Source: Clostridium muellerianum
Lineage (GTDB): Bacteria; Bacillota; Clostridia; Clostridiales; Clostridiaceae
Length of the DNA stretch: 64,000 nt
Reading direction: 5' to 3'
Assembly: GCF_012926525.1 (NCBI RefSeq)
Contig: NZ_JABBNI010000021.1
Span: 1 to 64,000, forward strand
The notes under the pieces are model-generated. The model saw only the letters and a program-made list of their open reading frames with translations. It did no database searches and had not been told where the DNA came from. The position numbers were made by a program, and so were the translations under genes. This document shows positions 52,457 through 60,955 of the stretch, in pieces. Position 1 is the first letter of the stretch. The number at the start of each line of letters is the position of its first letter.

Positions 52457-53653
52457 ATGACTTATAATTTTGATGAAATAGTTGACCGTAAAAATATTAA
52501 TGCAATGAATGTGGAAGGTTTTCGTGAATACATTTTTCATGCAGATGCATCTATGAAATTCCCATATGCTGATGATGAATTTGTTAGAATGTGGGTAGCC
52601 GACATGGAGTTTGCAACACCACAAGTAGTTATCGATGCCATAAAAGATAGATTAGATCGCAGAATTTTTGGATATACCAGAGTATTTGATCCAAAGTACT
52701 ACGAATCATTTGTTAACTGGACTGAAACCCGTTACAAATGGCACTTTGATAAAGAACATCTAGTTATGTCCAATGGTGTTATTCCTGCTTTGTATGAACT
52801 AGTTAGTTATATTTGTAAACCTGATGAAAAGGTTTTATTTGTTACTCCTAGTTATGCATATTTTAAGTATGCTGCTGACTTCAATGAACGTGAAGCTGTA
52901 TGTTCAGACCTAATCAATACTGATGGTTACTACACTATAAATTTTGAAGATTTAGAAGCTAAGGCGTCAGATGAAAAGACAACTTTATGTATCTTCTGTA
53001 ATCCTCATAATCCAAGCGGTAGAGTATGGTCACCTGAAGAACTAAAGCGCGTAGGAGATATCCTAATTAGCAATAATATGTGGGTTATCTCTGATGAAAT
53101 TCACTGCGATTTGCTTAGAATTGGTCAAACACATACACCAATGGCTAAAATATTCCCAGAATACGACAAATTGATTACATGTATGGCTCCAAGCAAGACC
53201 TTTAATATGGCTGGATTCATGATTTCTAATGTCATCATCCCAAATGATGATTTAAGAAAAATCTGGCTTTCAAGGCACTATAACTTTGATAATCCATTAA
53301 GTATTGTTGCTGCTCAAGCTACTTACGAACATGGTGCTGATTGGCTTGACCAAATGAGAGTTTATCTTGATGAAAACTTCAAATTTGTTGGTGAATATCT
53401 TTCAGAGCATCTTCCAAAAGCAAAATATCGTGTATCAGAAGCAACTTATTTGGCTTGGGTTAACGTTGGAGCTTATTTCTCAAATGAAGAAAGTCTTCCA
53501 TTATTCTTCGCCAATAAAGCAGGCGTACTTCTTGAAGGTGGCAATATGTTCGTTCAAAACTCTGATGGTTTCATTAGATTGAATCTTGCATGTCCACGTT
53601 CTACAGTTAAAGAAGGATTGCGTCGTATCTGTGATGCTGTTAACTCTAAATAA
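52457..53653 (+). CDS. MalY/PatB-type PLP enzyme, second copy
   Basis: Protein of 398 residues, clearly homologous to the enzyme at 49.3 kb but diverged: RMWVADMEFATPQVV, NPHNPSGRVW, SDEIHCDL and APSKTFNMAG with the PLP lysine. Predicted C-S lyase or aminotransferase. AAAGGAAG site. Divergent from the XRE regulator; terminator after. Confidence 0.88.
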   Translation: MTYNFDEIVDRKNINAMNVEGFREYIFHADASMKFPYADDEFVRMWVADMEFATPQVVIDAIKDRLDRRIFGYTRVFDPKYYESFVNWTETRYKWHFDKEHLVMSNGVIPALYELVSYICKPDEKVLFVTPSYAYFKYAADFNEREAVCSDLINTDGYYTINFEDLEAKASDEKTTLCIFCNPHNPSGRVWSPEELKRVGDILISNNMWVISDEIHCDLLRIGQTHTPMAKIFPEYDKLITCMAPSKTFNMAGFMISNVIIPNDDLRKIWLSRHYNFDNPLSIVAAQATYEHGADWLDQMRVYLDENFKFVGEYLSEHLPKAKYRVSEATYLAWVNVGAYFSNEESLPLFFANKAGVLLEGGNMFVQNSDGFIRLNLACPRSTVKEGLRRICDAVNSK

Positions 53654-53715
53654 TCTGTCTATCTAGACTCAAAATAACATAGTGATAGACATATAATAAA
53701 TAATAATTGATTATA

Positions 53716-53765
53716 AGGAACATTCTTAGATTTATGTAAATCAAATCTAAGGATGTTCTTCATTT
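53716..53765 (+). terminator. Intrinsic terminator
   Basis: 16-bp stem with one mismatch (GAACATTCTTAGATTT 53718-53733 with 53743-53758) followed by TTCATTTC. Confidence 0.8.
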
Positions 53766-54019
53766 CTAAGTTTTTATCGTTATCTAAGTACTTTTTCTTC
53801 TATTTTTCCAGCTAAAACTATATTTGTTTCATGTTATTCCAAAACTTATATTATATTCCAAAAGCAGTTAAAAGTCTAAATAATTCACGAAACATTGTAA
53901 ACGACTTCTATTATCTTAACTTTATAATCAAAGACAATTAATCTAGTAGCTATACATATTTTTAGACTTATTTCTTATTCAAATCGTTACATTCACTGTT
54001 ACGTTGGTTTTTTACCGGA

Positions 54020-54322
54020 TTGGAATCCATTAATCTTTATAATAGCTGAAACTACAGCATTTTCTTCAATAAATTCTAGTATTTTTACTAATAGCCGTAT
54101 ATTATACAACTTATCTTTGCAAAAAATGCTCCTGCTTTTCTAGGCAAAGTTAACAAAAACAATGTGCCATCTGCAGCTATACTTACTGTTTTTAGAGGTA
54201 TTCTTATTGGTATTATACTAAATTACATTATTCCTGAAAAAGCATTTGTAATATTCTCTTCACCTACTACTTTTGGATTAATTTCTAGTTGGAGCGGAAT
54301 TGTGATAAGCCACTATACTTAA
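54020..54322 (+). pseudogene. Amino acid permease remnant
   Basis: The plus strand encodes ~100 codons homologous to the middle and C-terminal part of the intact permease at 61 kb: SSIFTNSRILYNLSLQKNAP, FLGKVNKNNVPSA, ILNYIIPEKAFVIFSS, IVISHYT then stop. Both ends are missing and there is no start. It records loss of a second permease copy. Confidence 0.85.
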
Positions 54323-54391
54323 CAAAATCATTAACCACTTGTACTGATGCAAGGAAGTAATCCACAATTAGGCTAGAGTTTAAATCAATAT

Positions 54392-55291
54392 TTATTTTAA
54401 CAATAACGAAAGAATAGGAATAGTAAACAATGAAAAAAATGTAGAAAAAAATACTAACTTTGACCCAAATTGAGCATTTCCATTATATTGTTGAGCTAGC
54501 ATGGCGGTTGTTGTTCCTGCTGGCATTGCTGCCATAATTACAGTAACACCAGTTACTAGCGAATCAATATGTAAGAATGATAAAACAATATAAAATGATA
54601 ATGGTATAGCTACTAGTCTAATAAAAGAAAAATAAACAGCATCTTTATCAAAAATAGACTTTAAATCAACGTCACTTAAAAGCATTCCAATTATCATCAT
54701 GGAAAAAGATGTAGTGGAACTAGATAACCCCTTGATTGTATTACTTAAAAATATAGGTAATTGAATATGAAATATCATAATTGCAAAACCAATTTCTACC
54801 GCAATAATACATGGATGTGTAATTACTTTTTTAAACACCTCTTTTTTTGTTGTTTTTGTAAACATGGAAATACCCGCTGACCATATAACAATTCTTTGTG
54901 GTAATAAGGCTACTGACATAAATAATAATCCTGTTGCCCCAAACATTGCTTCTGCTATTGGTAATCCGATAAAACTTGCATTGCTGCAAATTGTAGCATA
55001 TTTCAAACATACCTGTTTACTTTCATCAAAATTGTTATATAAAAATTTATTAATAAAAATATAAAATAATTGAGCAGCACAAGCTAAAATCAAAGCTAAA
55101 CTTGTTTTTAGTAAAATACTAGTTGTCATTTCTATCTGAAAAGAGTTAATAATATTACAGGGTAAAATAATACTAAACATAAGATTTATAAACTGACTCC
55201 TAGTTTCTTTACTTATATATCCTTTTTTACCTAAATAAAAACCAATTGCTGTAAGAGTAAAAATTTGTAATTGAAGATTTAATGATTGCAT
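54392..55291 (-). CDS. AEC-family transporter
   Basis: Membrane protein of 299 residues with ten or so helices and the auxin-efflux-carrier family pattern: PCNIINSFQIE near the start, ICSNASFIGLPIAEAMFG in the middle, and MAAMPAGTTTAMLAQQY near the end. Such proteins move organic acids (malate, lactate) or amino-acid derivatives. AGGAGG before ATG. Substrate unknown. Confidence 0.87.
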   Translation of the reverse strand: MQSLNLQLQIFTLTAIGFYLGKKGYISKETRSQFINLMFSIILPCNIINSFQIEMTTSILLKTSLALILACAAQLFYIFINKFLYNNFDESKQVCLKYATICSNASFIGLPIAEAMFGATGLLFMSVALLPQRIVIWSAGISMFTKTTKKEVFKKVITHPCIIAVEIGFAIMIFHIQLPIFLSNTIKGLSSSTTSFSMMIIGMLLSDVDLKSIFDKDAVYFSFIRLVAIPLSFYIVLSFLHIDSLVTGVTVIMAAMPAGTTTAMLAQQYNGNAQFGSKLVFFSTFFSLFTIPILSLLLK

Positions 55292-55458
55292 AACTTCCTC
55301 CTAAAATTTCATAAACCGCCGCTTATAAATGTACAACTACCTATCACACAATAAAGGGCATATATCCCACCTTTTTGGTAAATATGTCCTTTGATTTTGT
55401 TTGTATAATGTATAAATAAAGTTTCTATTTAATAAATCATATATTTTTATGTTCTGAA

Positions 55459-56232
55459 TTAGGAGCCAAAATGCTGACAATGAGAAACTCCTTTTTTTGA
55501 AGCAACATCCATGTTACGGTACATTTTAAGATCCTCTCCAACTGGACAGACATCAATACACACGCCACAAGGCCAATGATGCTCATTTTTGATATGGACA
55601 TGATATTGTGTACATACAACTTTGTCCATTGAATAAATATCTGTGCCGTTTTCCTTAAAACATTGTGACGGACAATTTTTTAAACATTTTTTGCAATGTA
55701 TACAAAGATTTTTTTCAAGCATATCATCTGGATTGATAGGAGCATCTGTAAGAATTGATACCATTCTCACACGCGGACCAAATTCTTTGGTAATTAAATT
55801 GTGACTGTCTCCAATACTTCCCATCCCTGCATAGTATGCCGCAATAACATGTGAAAAAGCTGCATTAGGATTATCAAGTAAAACTTCAATATTGTAGTAA
55901 CAATCTCTAGGAAAGAAAATTGCCCTGTAACCCATCTTTGTAGTAATATAATTTGTTAACTGATAAGCCATATCATCCAGAATTCGATTACTGGTATCAT
56001 ACAGTTCCTGATAAACCATGGATGGTGTAGTGTGAATCATTGGCGCATACAAAGGCACTCCTAATACAATTACATTCTTAGTCCATGGCCAAATATTCTG
56101 AGGCCAAAACGCCGGTTCTTGAATCGGTATTTCCTCCCACTTTGCCACAGAGCAGCAACGGACAAGATTTGCACCTAAAGAATGTGCTTTTTCAAAAATT
56201 TCATATTTTATTTCTTCGTTTGTCAAATTCAT
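55459..56232 (-). CDS. QueG-like 4Fe-4S double-cluster protein
   Basis: Protein of 257 residues. C-terminal 2[4Fe-4S] clusters, CIHCKKCLKNCP and CGVCIDVCPVGED, are like those of epoxyqueuosine reductase QueG. The N-terminal part has GMGSIGDSHNLITKEFGPRVRM, similar to the QueG/reductive-dehalogenase cobalamin region. Too short and divergent for a confident QueG call; probably a ferredoxin-like reductase. AGGAG before ATG. Confidence 0.72.
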   Translation of the reverse strand: MNLTNEEIKYEIFEKAHSLGANLVRCCSVAKWEEIPIQEPAFWPQNIWPWTKNVIVLGVPLYAPMIHTTPSMVYQELYDTSNRILDDMAYQLTNYITTKMGYRAIFFPRDCYYNIEVLLDNPNAAFSHVIAAYYAGMGSIGDSHNLITKEFGPRVRMVSILTDAPINPDDMLEKNLCIHCKKCLKNCPSQCFKENGTDIYSMDKVVCTQYHVHIKNEHHWPCGVCIDVCPVGEDLKMYRNMDVASKKGVSHCQHFGS

Positions 56233-56322
56233 TTAATCCACTCCTTTTAACTACTTTTTTTGTTATTCTAGATATTTATATAAAAATAAATATATTCTTG
56301 TAAGTATGCCCATAAATATAAC

Positions 56323-56349
56323 TAAACAGGAGTGAAAAGCTCCTGTTTA
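56323..56349 (-). terminator. Hairpin terminator
   Basis: Perfect 10-bp stem TAAACAGGAG (56323-56332) with CTCCTGTTTA (56340-56349), downstream of the nhaC transcript and its pseudogene tail. Confidence 0.6.
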
Positions 56350-56372
56350 GAATTGTTTATATATAGTTCTTT

Positions 56373-56640
56373 CTATTGAATTGTCACAACCTGGCTCTTT
56401 TTGAAAGTCTCCTTCACAATTTCGTTACAAATACCAGGAGGATATGGAATAGACAATTTGCCATTTACAGGTTGATATTCATAAAGGCAGAGTGCTCTGT
56501 TAGATGGTGTCAATGAACATATGACCTATTACATACTTTCTTTACTTCAGTAATTCCACCACAAGTTCCTAAATCAGGCTGAATTACCTGAAGCGCATTC
56601 TGTATGCTGCCAACGTGTATATATTCTTTCTCCGCCTTCA
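56373..56640 (-). pseudogene. Enolase-superfamily dehydratase remnant
   Basis: Minus-strand pieces match the C-terminal third of the intact gene at 59 kb: GERIYTRWQH, PDLGTCGGITEVKKVC, then, after a deleted part, YEYQPVNGKLSIP, NEIVKETFKKS and VVTIQ stop. Frames shift between pieces. It lies right after nhaC, mirroring the nhaC remnant that stands upstream of the intact dehydratase. Confidence 0.85.
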
Positions 56641-56674
56641 GTTACCTTATTGTAAATGTATATTTTTATGAACC

Positions 56675-58039
56675 TTAAGAAATCTCTTTGTTACCAGAAT
56701 CAATATCCAAATTCTCCTCTTTTTTCTTTACCCCCATTAGCCCCAACTGAATCGTAATTGCTGTACTCAGAATCAAAAATAATGGATAGAATTGATATTT
56801 TATTACTTCCAAATAAGTACATCCCAATGCTACTTGTACCATCATTGCACCAGCTCCATGCGGTACTATCATTACTGCTACACATGCACCTATATCCAAC
56901 AGAGTTGCCATCTTCTTTGATGCAACTTTATATTTATCTCCTAATTCCTTTGCAACAGGAGCTGCAATTATAATTGCCATGACATTGTTTACAATTGTAG
57001 CAGAAAGCACCAAAGAAAGTAAACCAATGATATACTCACAACTCTTTCTGCCTTTAATTTTGTTTGTTGCCACTTTTACTAACCATTCAATACCACCATA
57101 ATAACGAACCAATCCAGCTAATCCCGAAATCATCATTGCAAATACAGCCAGCCAGAACATACTCTCCATACCAGAAGAAAGCGCCTTTGCCCATCCAAAA
57201 AAGGTAGTAGTTCCAATTGTTATACCTATAATACCAGCTGATCCAATACCTATAGCAAGCACTAAAATTACGTTCAGTCCTAAAAGTGCAAAGACTAAGG
57301 TGGAGATATATGGAATTATGGTTAAAATGTTATAACTACCAGCTTTCACTGCTGTTGACCCACTGCCCATGCTAAATACTCCATAAGCGACAATGGTTAT
57401 AATCGTTGCTGGAAGCGCAATTAAAAAGTTCGTCTGAAATTTTTCTTTCATATCTGCTCCAGCACCTCTAACTGCACAAATTGTTGTAGCTGCAATCATG
57501 GAAAGGTTGTCTCCAAAATAAGCACCTGTAATGACCGCAGCGCCTGCCATACCCGGATTCAAGCCTGCACCTTTAGCCAATGCAACAGTCACTGGAATCA
57601 TTGTAGCCATTGTTCCCATAGAAGTACCAATACATGTAGAAATAATTGCACATATAGCAAAAATACCAGGTACCAAGAAATAGCTTGGAATCAAAGAAAT
57701 TCCTAAATTCACAATTGATTTCTCGCCTCCAATTGCAGTGCAGACACTTGCAAAACCACCTGCCATCAATACCATGAGTCCCAGTTGCATAACACCAGGC
57801 TGCCCTGCATTTTCACAGTAAAGATCTATCTTCTCTGAAATAGTCTTCTTTCGATCGAAACAAATTATTGCTACCAAAATTGCAATCAATATAGCTACAT
57901 AACGGGACATTATCGTGAACGGGTTCTTAGTTTTTAATACCGTAAATACAATACCACAACCTACATATAAGCCTAAAAACACCAAAAGCGGCAACAATGC
58001 CTTAGCACCATAATTCTTTTCACTTCTCTTTTCGTTCAT
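56675..58039 (-). CDS. nhaC: NhaC-family Na+/H+ (or organic acid) antiporter
   Basis: Membrane protein of 454 residues with ~11 helices and NhaC family features: CIGTSMGTMATMIPV, AAVITGAYFGDNLSMIAATTICAVRGAG, and LVLSATIVNNVMAIIIAAP. NhaC relatives exchange Na+ for H+ or, as with MleN, malate for lactate. Beside a sugar-acid dehydratase it may import the dehydratase substrate; that is inference. AGAGAGG before ATG. Promoter and operator at 58449-58503. Confidence 0.87.
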   Translation of the reverse strand: MNEKRSEKNYGAKALLPLLVFLGLYVGCGIVFTVLKTKNPFTIMSRYVAILIAILVAIICFDRKKTISEKIDLYCENAGQPGVMQLGLMVLMAGGFASVCTAIGGEKSIVNLGISLIPSYFLVPGIFAICAIISTCIGTSMGTMATMIPVTVALAKGAGLNPGMAGAAVITGAYFGDNLSMIAATTICAVRGAGADMKEKFQTNFLIALPATIITIVAYGVFSMGSGSTAVKAGSYNILTIIPYISTLVFALLGLNVILVLAIGIGSAGIIGITIGTTTFFGWAKALSSGMESMFWLAVFAMMISGLAGLVRYYGGIEWLVKVATNKIKGRKSCEYIIGLLSLVLSATIVNNVMAIIIAAPVAKELGDKYKVASKKMATLLDIGACVAVMIVPHGAGAMMVQVALGCTYLEVIKYQFYPLFLILSTAITIQLGLMGVKKKEENLDIDSGNKEIS

Positions 58040-58248
58040 ACTATTTTCCTCTCTTTATTTGACTTTTGTACATTCTCTTTTGTATTTCCATTTTTTATGA
58101 CACTTCAATGTGTCAATCAGCCTTTTAATAAACATATTTTTCTGAAAATGAATGCTGATAAAACATATACATACGTTTTCAAAAAAAAGTTTATAATCTG
58201 TCTGTGGAAGGATTCTGCCTATCCATTACTATCGATACTATAAATAAC

Positions 58249-58380
58249 CTATACATCTTCGTCCCTTACAATAAGGTCTTTGTCAAGAGCACCTGAAATC
58301 ATACTCAGAAATGACTCTCTGTAATCACTATAAACCTTTGCAGTCGCAGGACAATTTTTATTGTGATTTGGAGCTAAGCA
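58249..58380 (-). pseudogene. Unidentified C-terminal gene fragment
   Basis: About 43 open codons (CLAPNHNKNCPATAKVYSD, then SMISGALDKDLIVRDEDV and stop) without a start. The tail resembles the end of a TetR-type regulator, but this is weak. The remainder of 58040-58448 shows nothing recognisable. Confidence 0.35.
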
Positions 58381-58448
58381 TTCATTTCAATGACCTATTA
58401 GAAATTATACTTAAAATCCACAATTCATAAAGCTCACCTCTTTATTAA

Positions 58449-58503
58449 AGTTTGACCGTCAAACTATTAACTACATAATATCATCATTTCATCGTATTGT
58501 CAA
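58449..58503 (-). promoter_or_regulatory. nhaC promoter with MarR-type operator (unit 1)
   Basis: Minus strand: -35 TTGACA (58503-58498), 17-base spacer, -10 TATTAT (58480-58475), then the dyad AGTTTGA-ccg-TCAAACT (58449-58465) just after the start-point region. Same arrangement as units at 60.55 and 62.47 kb. Confidence 0.75.
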
Positions 58504-58603
58504 TGATATAGCAGCATTATTTAAGATAAAAATTATTTTTTATGCTTGATATAGTTTTTAATTCAAACCTTTTTAACTTTATATTCTCTGCTGCTGTGCT
58601 ATA

Positions 58604-58631
58604 TTTACAATAGATAAAAGTCTAGTATAAT
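58604..58631 (+). promoter_or_regulatory. Orphan promoter resembling the marR promoter
   Basis: TTTACA, 16-base spacer, TATAAT, with TCTAGTATAATCAAGCTA around the -10, almost the same as the promoter of the MarR gene at 62.6 kb (TCTAGTATAATCAAACTA). No regulator gene follows; 58632-58910 holds nothing recognisable. It probably once drove a lost marR copy. Confidence 0.6.
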
Positions 58632-58910
58632 CAAGCTAATTCTACATTTGTTTCTAGTAAATCATCCGAATTCCTCTTCTCATGCATTCATCCGTTTGTT
58701 TTAGAATTGCTTTCATACCTGCAATTTTAAAATTGTTTATCCACCCTTGTATATATCACTTCAACTTGTCCATAAGAAATCCATTTCCCCATCCATTACT
58801 TCCTGATGTATATTCCTTTATTTTCAATTTCATTTTGGCAATAGCCTTTGAAGGATACTATTATTTTGTGCAAATCAACGAAATAAGAATCTTTGTGATC
58901 TTATAGTAAA

Positions 58911-58935
58911 AGGACGTATCAAACTGATACGTCCT
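58911..58935 (-). terminator. Terminator of the dehydratase gene
   Basis: Perfect 11-bp stem AGGACGTATCA/TGATACGTCCT with AAC loop; minus strand continues TTTTACT. Confidence 0.85.
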
Positions 58936-58954
58936 AATCTTTTCATATGACTCG

Positions 58955-60127
58955 TTATTTAATTGTAACAATTTCACTATTTTTAAAAGTCTCTTCAGCA
59001 ATTTCGTTTCCAATACCCGGTAAATCAGGAATAGAAAATTTTCCATCCACAGGCTGATAATCATGTTTGGTAAGACCCACCATTTTAGGCATTACGGTAT
59101 TAATATTGTATTCGTGTATTACAAAATTAGGGATGGCACACTCAAGCTGTAGTGAAGCTGCTGTAACCAATGGGCTTCCACAAACATGAATCTGCACACC
59201 CGTTTCATACAAATAAGCCATGTCACAAATCTTCTTTACCTCAGTAATCCCTCCGCATGTTCCTATATCTGGCTGGATGATTTGAATTGCATTTTGTTCA
59301 AAATATTGGCGATATTGCCAGCGGGAATATATACGCTCACCACTGGCTACAGGAATACCGGTTTCCTTGTAGACATAGGAAAGAAGATCAGGATGAGGAG
59401 TCGTAGGCTCTTCATAGTACAAAATGCCATATTTTCGAGCCATATTTCCATACTGTACAGCAGAAAGTTTATCTGTATAGCAATGGTTTTCTAATATAAT
59501 ATCAACCTTTTTTCCAACTGCATTTCGAACGGCAGCAATACGTGCCTCAACAGTTTCCATATAATTAGGATCCAAAAAAGCCGTTTGTGAAGTTTCCGGA
59601 TAACGTCCTTCATCCTCTCGGAATGTAAGAAAATTGATTTTGATAGCATCGAAACCTTTTTGAACAGCAATTTCAGCTACACGGGCATAGTCTTGAGGTG
59701 TTCTTGCTGGCTTTCGATTTTCTCCCCAATCATTTTGCAGCTGGCTTGCATATGCACGCAGGCTGTTACGCTGTTTTCCACCAAGCAATTTATAAACAGG
59801 CATATTAAATGCTTTTCCTTTAATATCCCAGAGGGCAATATCAAATGCACTAATGCCTCCAAAAGTTAGCGGACCACCATTTAAGGCAAAAAAGCAGTGT
59901 CGGTAAAGTTTTTGCCAGATTACTTCGTGGTCTAATGGATCCATACCAATCAGCATCGGCGCAAGATCCTGCAAGATGCCAAATGCTGCATTCAATGTAT
60001 CACCATAAGATAATGCCACTTCTCCATCTCCATAGATTCCGACATCTGTATAGATGCGGCAAAACAGGGGTCTCCACCCGTCCTCAACAGGATTGGAAAA
60101 AAGAAGATCGATTTTTGTGATTTTCAT
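58955..60127 (-). CDS. Enolase-superfamily sugar-acid dehydratase/mandelate-racemase-like enzyme
   Basis: Protein of 390 residues. N-terminal capping domain; GISAFDIALWDIKGK; KINF on the second barrel strand; metal ligands in ILENHC, YYEEPTTP and ASGERIYSRW; PDIGTCGGITEVKKI; IHVCGSPLVTAASL. The layout fits the mandelate racemase subgroup acting as an acid-sugar dehydratase (galactonate/gluconate/mannonate type). The exact substrate is not readable. AAGGAGAA before ATG. A fragment of a second copy lies at 56.4-56.6 kb. Probable operator at 60.55 kb. Confidence 0.87.
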   Translation of the reverse strand: MKITKIDLLFSNPVEDGWRPLFCRIYTDVGIYGDGEVALSYGDTLNAAFGILQDLAPMLIGMDPLDHEVIWQKLYRHCFFALNGGPLTFGGISAFDIALWDIKGKAFNMPVYKLLGGKQRNSLRAYASQLQNDWGENRKPARTPQDYARVAEIAVQKGFDAIKINFLTFREDEGRYPETSQTAFLDPNYMETVEARIAAVRNAVGKKVDIILENHCYTDKLSAVQYGNMARKYGILYYEEPTTPHPDLLSYVYKETGIPVASGERIYSRWQYRQYFEQNAIQIIQPDIGTCGGITEVKKICDMAYLYETGVQIHVCGSPLVTAASLQLECAIPNFVIHEYNINTVMPKMVGLTKHDYQPVDGKFSIPDLPGIGNEIAEETFKNSEIVTIK

Positions 60128-60269
60128 AATTTATTCTCCTTTGTTTTTATTTTTTAATGAGATACTTCAAAACTGGATGCTAGTTATAGTAAATATAACG
60201 AGAAACAGTACATAGAACTGGTATTTGAGCACTTATAAATAAGTACATCTCAGCTCCTACCTCAGATAA

Positions 60270-60460
60270 TCTTTTTTGTTACTACATTAACCATTCAGTC
60301 AATACCGTTGTAGTATCTTACAAACCCTATCAGGTCAGAAATCATCATAGAAAATACTTCCACCCAGAATATACTCTCCATTCCAGATGAGACGACCTAC
60401 GCCCACCCGAAATATAAAGCAGAGCGGCAGCTCCATAATTTTTGTTATTTTCTCTTTCAT
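60270..60460 (-). pseudogene. nhaC remnant with internal deletion
   Basis: From ATG 60460 the minus strand gives an NhaC-like N-terminus (KNYGA then ALL, in a shifted frame). After a large deletion comes SSGMESIFWVEVFSMMISDL and GFVRYYNGID, matching the intact NhaC middle, with stops. It sits between the dehydratase gene and its operator-bearing promoter, the position nhaC would have in the ancestral unit. Confidence 0.85.
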
Positions 60461-60552
60461 CCCTTTTTTGTCTATGCATTAGGTTTGTGTATCAAACTTT
60501 TCCTTCCTTCTATTAGGTACTTTATTCGTTGGCCATATTACACGTCTATAAT

Positions 60553-60608
60553 AGTTTTGTAGTCAAACTATTTAAAATTATATTATCACTGTGATAGGTT
60601 ATTGTCAA
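60553..60608 (-). promoter_or_regulatory. Dehydratase/nhaC-remnant promoter with operator (unit 2)
   Basis: Minus strand: -35 TTGACA (60608-60603), 17-base spacer, -10 TAATAT (60585-60580), then AGTTTTG-tag-TCAAACT (60553-60569). It is homologous to units 1 and 3. Transcription would pass the nhaC remnant before the dehydratase. Confidence 0.7.
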
Positions 60609-60695
60609 TAATTTGTGGTTGCATAAATTGTACGTATTTGGTTTTCTAAAGCTAACATGATATGTCTTGCCAAAACTATCAACGTATGTGCCACC

Positions 60696-60836
60696 CTAAA
60701 ATCGTAAGAACGACTTTGAAACTCTTTGCCAGGTTTCAAAAATGATTTCTTTAGATACCTTTTTCTTAGCAATACTATGCCCAATTTTATGTTGATTTAA
60801 AAAGAACAACACACCTACAATTCCTACTACTTCCAC
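60696..60836 (-). CDS. Small ORF, hydrophobic N-terminus, unrecognised
   Basis: GTG start 8 bases after GGAGG. It encodes 46 residues with a short hydrophobic N-terminus (MEVVGIVGVLFFLNQ) and a basic C-terminal half. Size and form recall small membrane-active peptides of type I toxin systems, but no antisense RNA was identified. It may be real or chance. Confidence 0.35.
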   Translation of the reverse strand: MEVVGIVGVLFFLNQHKIGHSIAKKKVSKEIIFETWQRVSKSFLRF

Positions 60837-60882
60837 TCACATCACCTCCAGTCTTTGTGCTACAATAGCAAAGACCAAAAGA

Positions 60883-60909
60883 GCTGTGCACTAATTATTA
60901 GCACACAGC
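60883..60909 (-). terminator. Terminator of the permease gene
   Basis: Long stem GCTGTG...CACAGC (60883-60888 with 60904-60909) with inner CTAAT/ATTAG; minus strand continues CTCTTTTGG. A small hairpin AGTGT...ACACT precedes it at about 60930. Confidence 0.65.
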
Positions 60910-60955
60910 CCTTGCCGAATTAAATATAGTGTTTATTACACTATTTTTTCTTTTG

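Noticed and set aside
58632-58910. Short plus-strand ORF after the orphan promoter as a marR remnant
   Set aside because: No MarR helix-turn-helix sequence could be recognised, so only the promoter is reported.
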